The translations under genes were made by a program, and so were the position numbers. Positions 62,175 to 64,000 of a stretch of DNA of 64,000 nucleotides are shown piece by piece. The DNA is from Doris montereyensis. Lineage: Eukaryota; Mollusca; Gastropoda; Nudibranchia; Dorididae. Under the pieces are notes generated by a model that was not told the origin of the DNA, ran no database searches, and saw only the letters and a list, made by a program, of their open reading frames with translations. The DNA lies in NCBI GenBank assembly GCA_037039925.1, contig JAXRKP010000411.1, positions 246,001 through 310,000 of the forward strand, written 5' to 3'. Each line of letters opens with the position of its first letter. Within the stretch, counting starts at the first letter, position 1.

Positions 62175-62395
<221 letters not shown>

Positions 62396-62672
62396 CCTGT
62401 TCAATCTGTCTGTGTGTCCACGTGTTTGACTGTTTGTTCGCGCGTCTTTTACTGTCTATCAGTCTTGTAGGTATGTCGGTCAGCCTGTCTGTATACCTGT
62501 CTGTCTGACTTTCTCTTTTCTCCTAGAAAAACCCCCAGACTCTTAGTGAAGTCAAGAAGTCAAAATCTGCAAACAGGGAAAACAATTGGATTAAAAATAT
62601 ATATAATATTGAGCCGTAAGTGCTTATGAACAATTGATGTCGATTTTCTTTCATAAAACTTCACAGCTTTGA

Positions 62673-62931
62673 TTTATCCACATCCACAACTAAGGTAATC
62701 TCGCGGTTTTTGGGATTTTTAAAAATTGCCCGGAGTGTTGTGATCTGCACACGGGGCCTCCTTCATATCATCCGTCTCCAATGGCACTAGGTGTTGATCC
62801 ACCTATTTGGATCAGGGAGGGTAAATTTTACTCGAAAAAGTCGAGAAAAATGTTTTCTGTCGGCGGAGATTGAGCCCACGACCTTTGGGTTGAAAGGCCG
62901 ACACCTTGCTTCTGGATTACCGAGTCCCCCT
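62673..62931 (-). mobile_element. SINE family 1, copy e (minus)
   Basis: Reverse-complemented it starts GGGGGACTCGGTAATCCAG, with AAGGTGTCGGCCTTTCAACC and GTCGTGGGCTCAATC in the B-box place, the CATTGGAGACGGATGATAT body and the 3' end near CTTAGTTGTGGATGTGG. It sits in intron 3 of the ependymin-related gene. Confidence 0.85.
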
Positions 62932-63363
62932 TCACAGCAGGATCTTTTGAACATTTCCAAAGCCTTCAGAGGAGAACTAAAATTCAGAACAAATTCACGG
63001 TTGTGTTAAAATAATGCAATTATTCACACCGTATCGTTTCCATGATTCGTGGTACTTTGCAGAACAGATTATACTTTTGTTGTTGTTGTTGTTGTAATTA
63101 GAGGATAATTTAAATACCAATATTTTATAGAACAGGCTATTTCTAGTAATTAAATTATGATTCAAATTATGATACGATGCTCTCTTTTTCAGGAAATTGT
63201 TTTATTCCCAAATTCATAATATTTCACGAACAAAATGATCATTTCTTAAATAATATGATATGAAACAAATTACGTACAATAATAATAACCATGATGATGA
63301 TAATATATTATATTATGATACATCTTATAAATATAACCAATAAGGAACAGTTCTCACTCTCTT

Positions 63364-63556
<193 letters not shown>

Positions 63557-63607
63557 ATATCGGATAATGAGAATGACAATATTGATTTTCTTTCATAAAT
63601 TGTTTAG

Positions 63608-63773
63608 ACCCCAACAATTTCCAATACATTGGAAATGCCACGTTTGGAGCCATGACTGGAGGAATTCCGTTCGACGCCTGGGGACTGAAGCTGGGTAACC
63701 TTAATGTGACTATCGCCTTGGCACAGAGAAATGCACCTCTTGTCGAAGGTATTCGAGGCACAATTGCCGGGAA
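63608..63773 (+). CDS. Ependymin-related protein, exon 4
   Basis: Acceptor AATTGTTTAG ends at 63607 and donor GGGAA|GTAAGT follows 63773. With the split Asp codon from exon 3 it reads DPNNFQYIGNATFGAMTGG, IPFDAWGLKLGNLNVTIAL, AQRNAPLVEGIRGTIAGK. The WG(L)KL...V block and the G-rich approach are characteristic of molluscan ependymin-related proteins. Two potential N-glycosylation sites (NATF, NVTI) agree with a secreted glycoprotein. The exon is 166 bp and leaves in phase 2, so at least one more exon lies beyond the window. No frameshift here. Family assignment is from recalled motif patterns and is strong; paralogue identity within the family is not determined. Confidence 0.9.
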
Positions 63774-64000
63774 GTAAGTTTCTTTTCATGTGTTATCAGT
63801 GCAATTGTTAATTATTACTAAATTAATAATATCAAATTAGTAGCCCATCATGATCTTTTAGGTTTGATTCAATTTCACAAAAAAAAAAAGAAAGGAAAAA
63901 AGAAAAAGAACACGCCCCCCGTCGAAAGCTGCATATCATTCACTTCCTCCTCCCCACCTCTATCTCTACCTGCCTGTCTCTGTCTGTATTTGTATCTTTC
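63774..64000 (+). other. Intron 4 of the ependymin-related gene (partial)
   Basis: Starts with a consensus GTAAGT and runs to the window edge. It has A-rich and CT-rich stretches but no exon. Confidence 0.7.

Overview
The window looks like animal nuclear DNA, most likely from a mollusc and plausibly a gastropod. It is AT-rich. Coding sequence is split by GT-AG introns and one probable GC-AG intron. Very long (CT)n, (TA)n, (AAG)n, (ATA)n and (CTA)n microsatellites occur throughout. Decayed non-LTR retrotransposons, tRNA-derived SINEs and small inverted-repeat DNA elements fill most of the rest. The clearest host gene is an ependymin-related secreted protein, a family that is abundant in molluscs. 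The species assignment is inference; no diagnostic marker is present.

Layout. 1-1.8 kb: AT-rich, no gene. 1.79-2.98 kb: PIF/Harbinger-like element with TAA target duplications and a transposase remnant. 3.6-7.1 kb: CR1/L2-type LINE ending in (ATT)n. 8.0-9.8 kb: minus-strand LINE 3' end and a broken Tc1/mariner-type transposase, with an unrecognised plus-strand ORF between and partly across them. 12.1-13.1 kb: microsatellites, a tRNA-like SINE head and a pogo/Tigger-like repeat. 14.3-15.8 kb: second CR1/L2 LINE remnant. 17.6-45.2 kb: exons of an unrecognised modular protein, separated by repeats. Those repeats include L1/Tx1-like and RTE-like LINEs, two near-identical MITEs, a piggyBac-like element with TTAA duplications, and an inverted SINE pair. 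43.5-44.3 kb: large diverged tandem duplication. 46-50 kb: minisatellite, microsatellites and SINEs. 52.6-55.75 kb: almost full-length RTE-clade LINE on the minus strand. 56.5-57.4 kb: two minisatellite arrays. 60.36 kb to the right edge: the 5' four exons of the ependymin-related gene.

Two host transcription units are supported. The first is the modular protein. Its exons are marked by good phase-0 splice sites (donors at 18501, 36512 and 45188; acceptors before 21924, 35464 and 45052). They share a CxxC...(R/K)PFH motif, an exon-end (V/I)(S/C)L(I/V)DC motif and a degenerate KEIK...EIKxV repeat. I cannot assign it to a named family, and it is the best candidate here for something undescribed. 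The second is the ependymin-related gene, with a signal peptide in exon 1 and conserved exons 2-4.

A recurring oddity is that exons from both units carry single- or few-base indels that break frame although their splice sites agree in phase. Residual assembly error or recent pseudogenisation could each explain this. Reads or RNA would decide.
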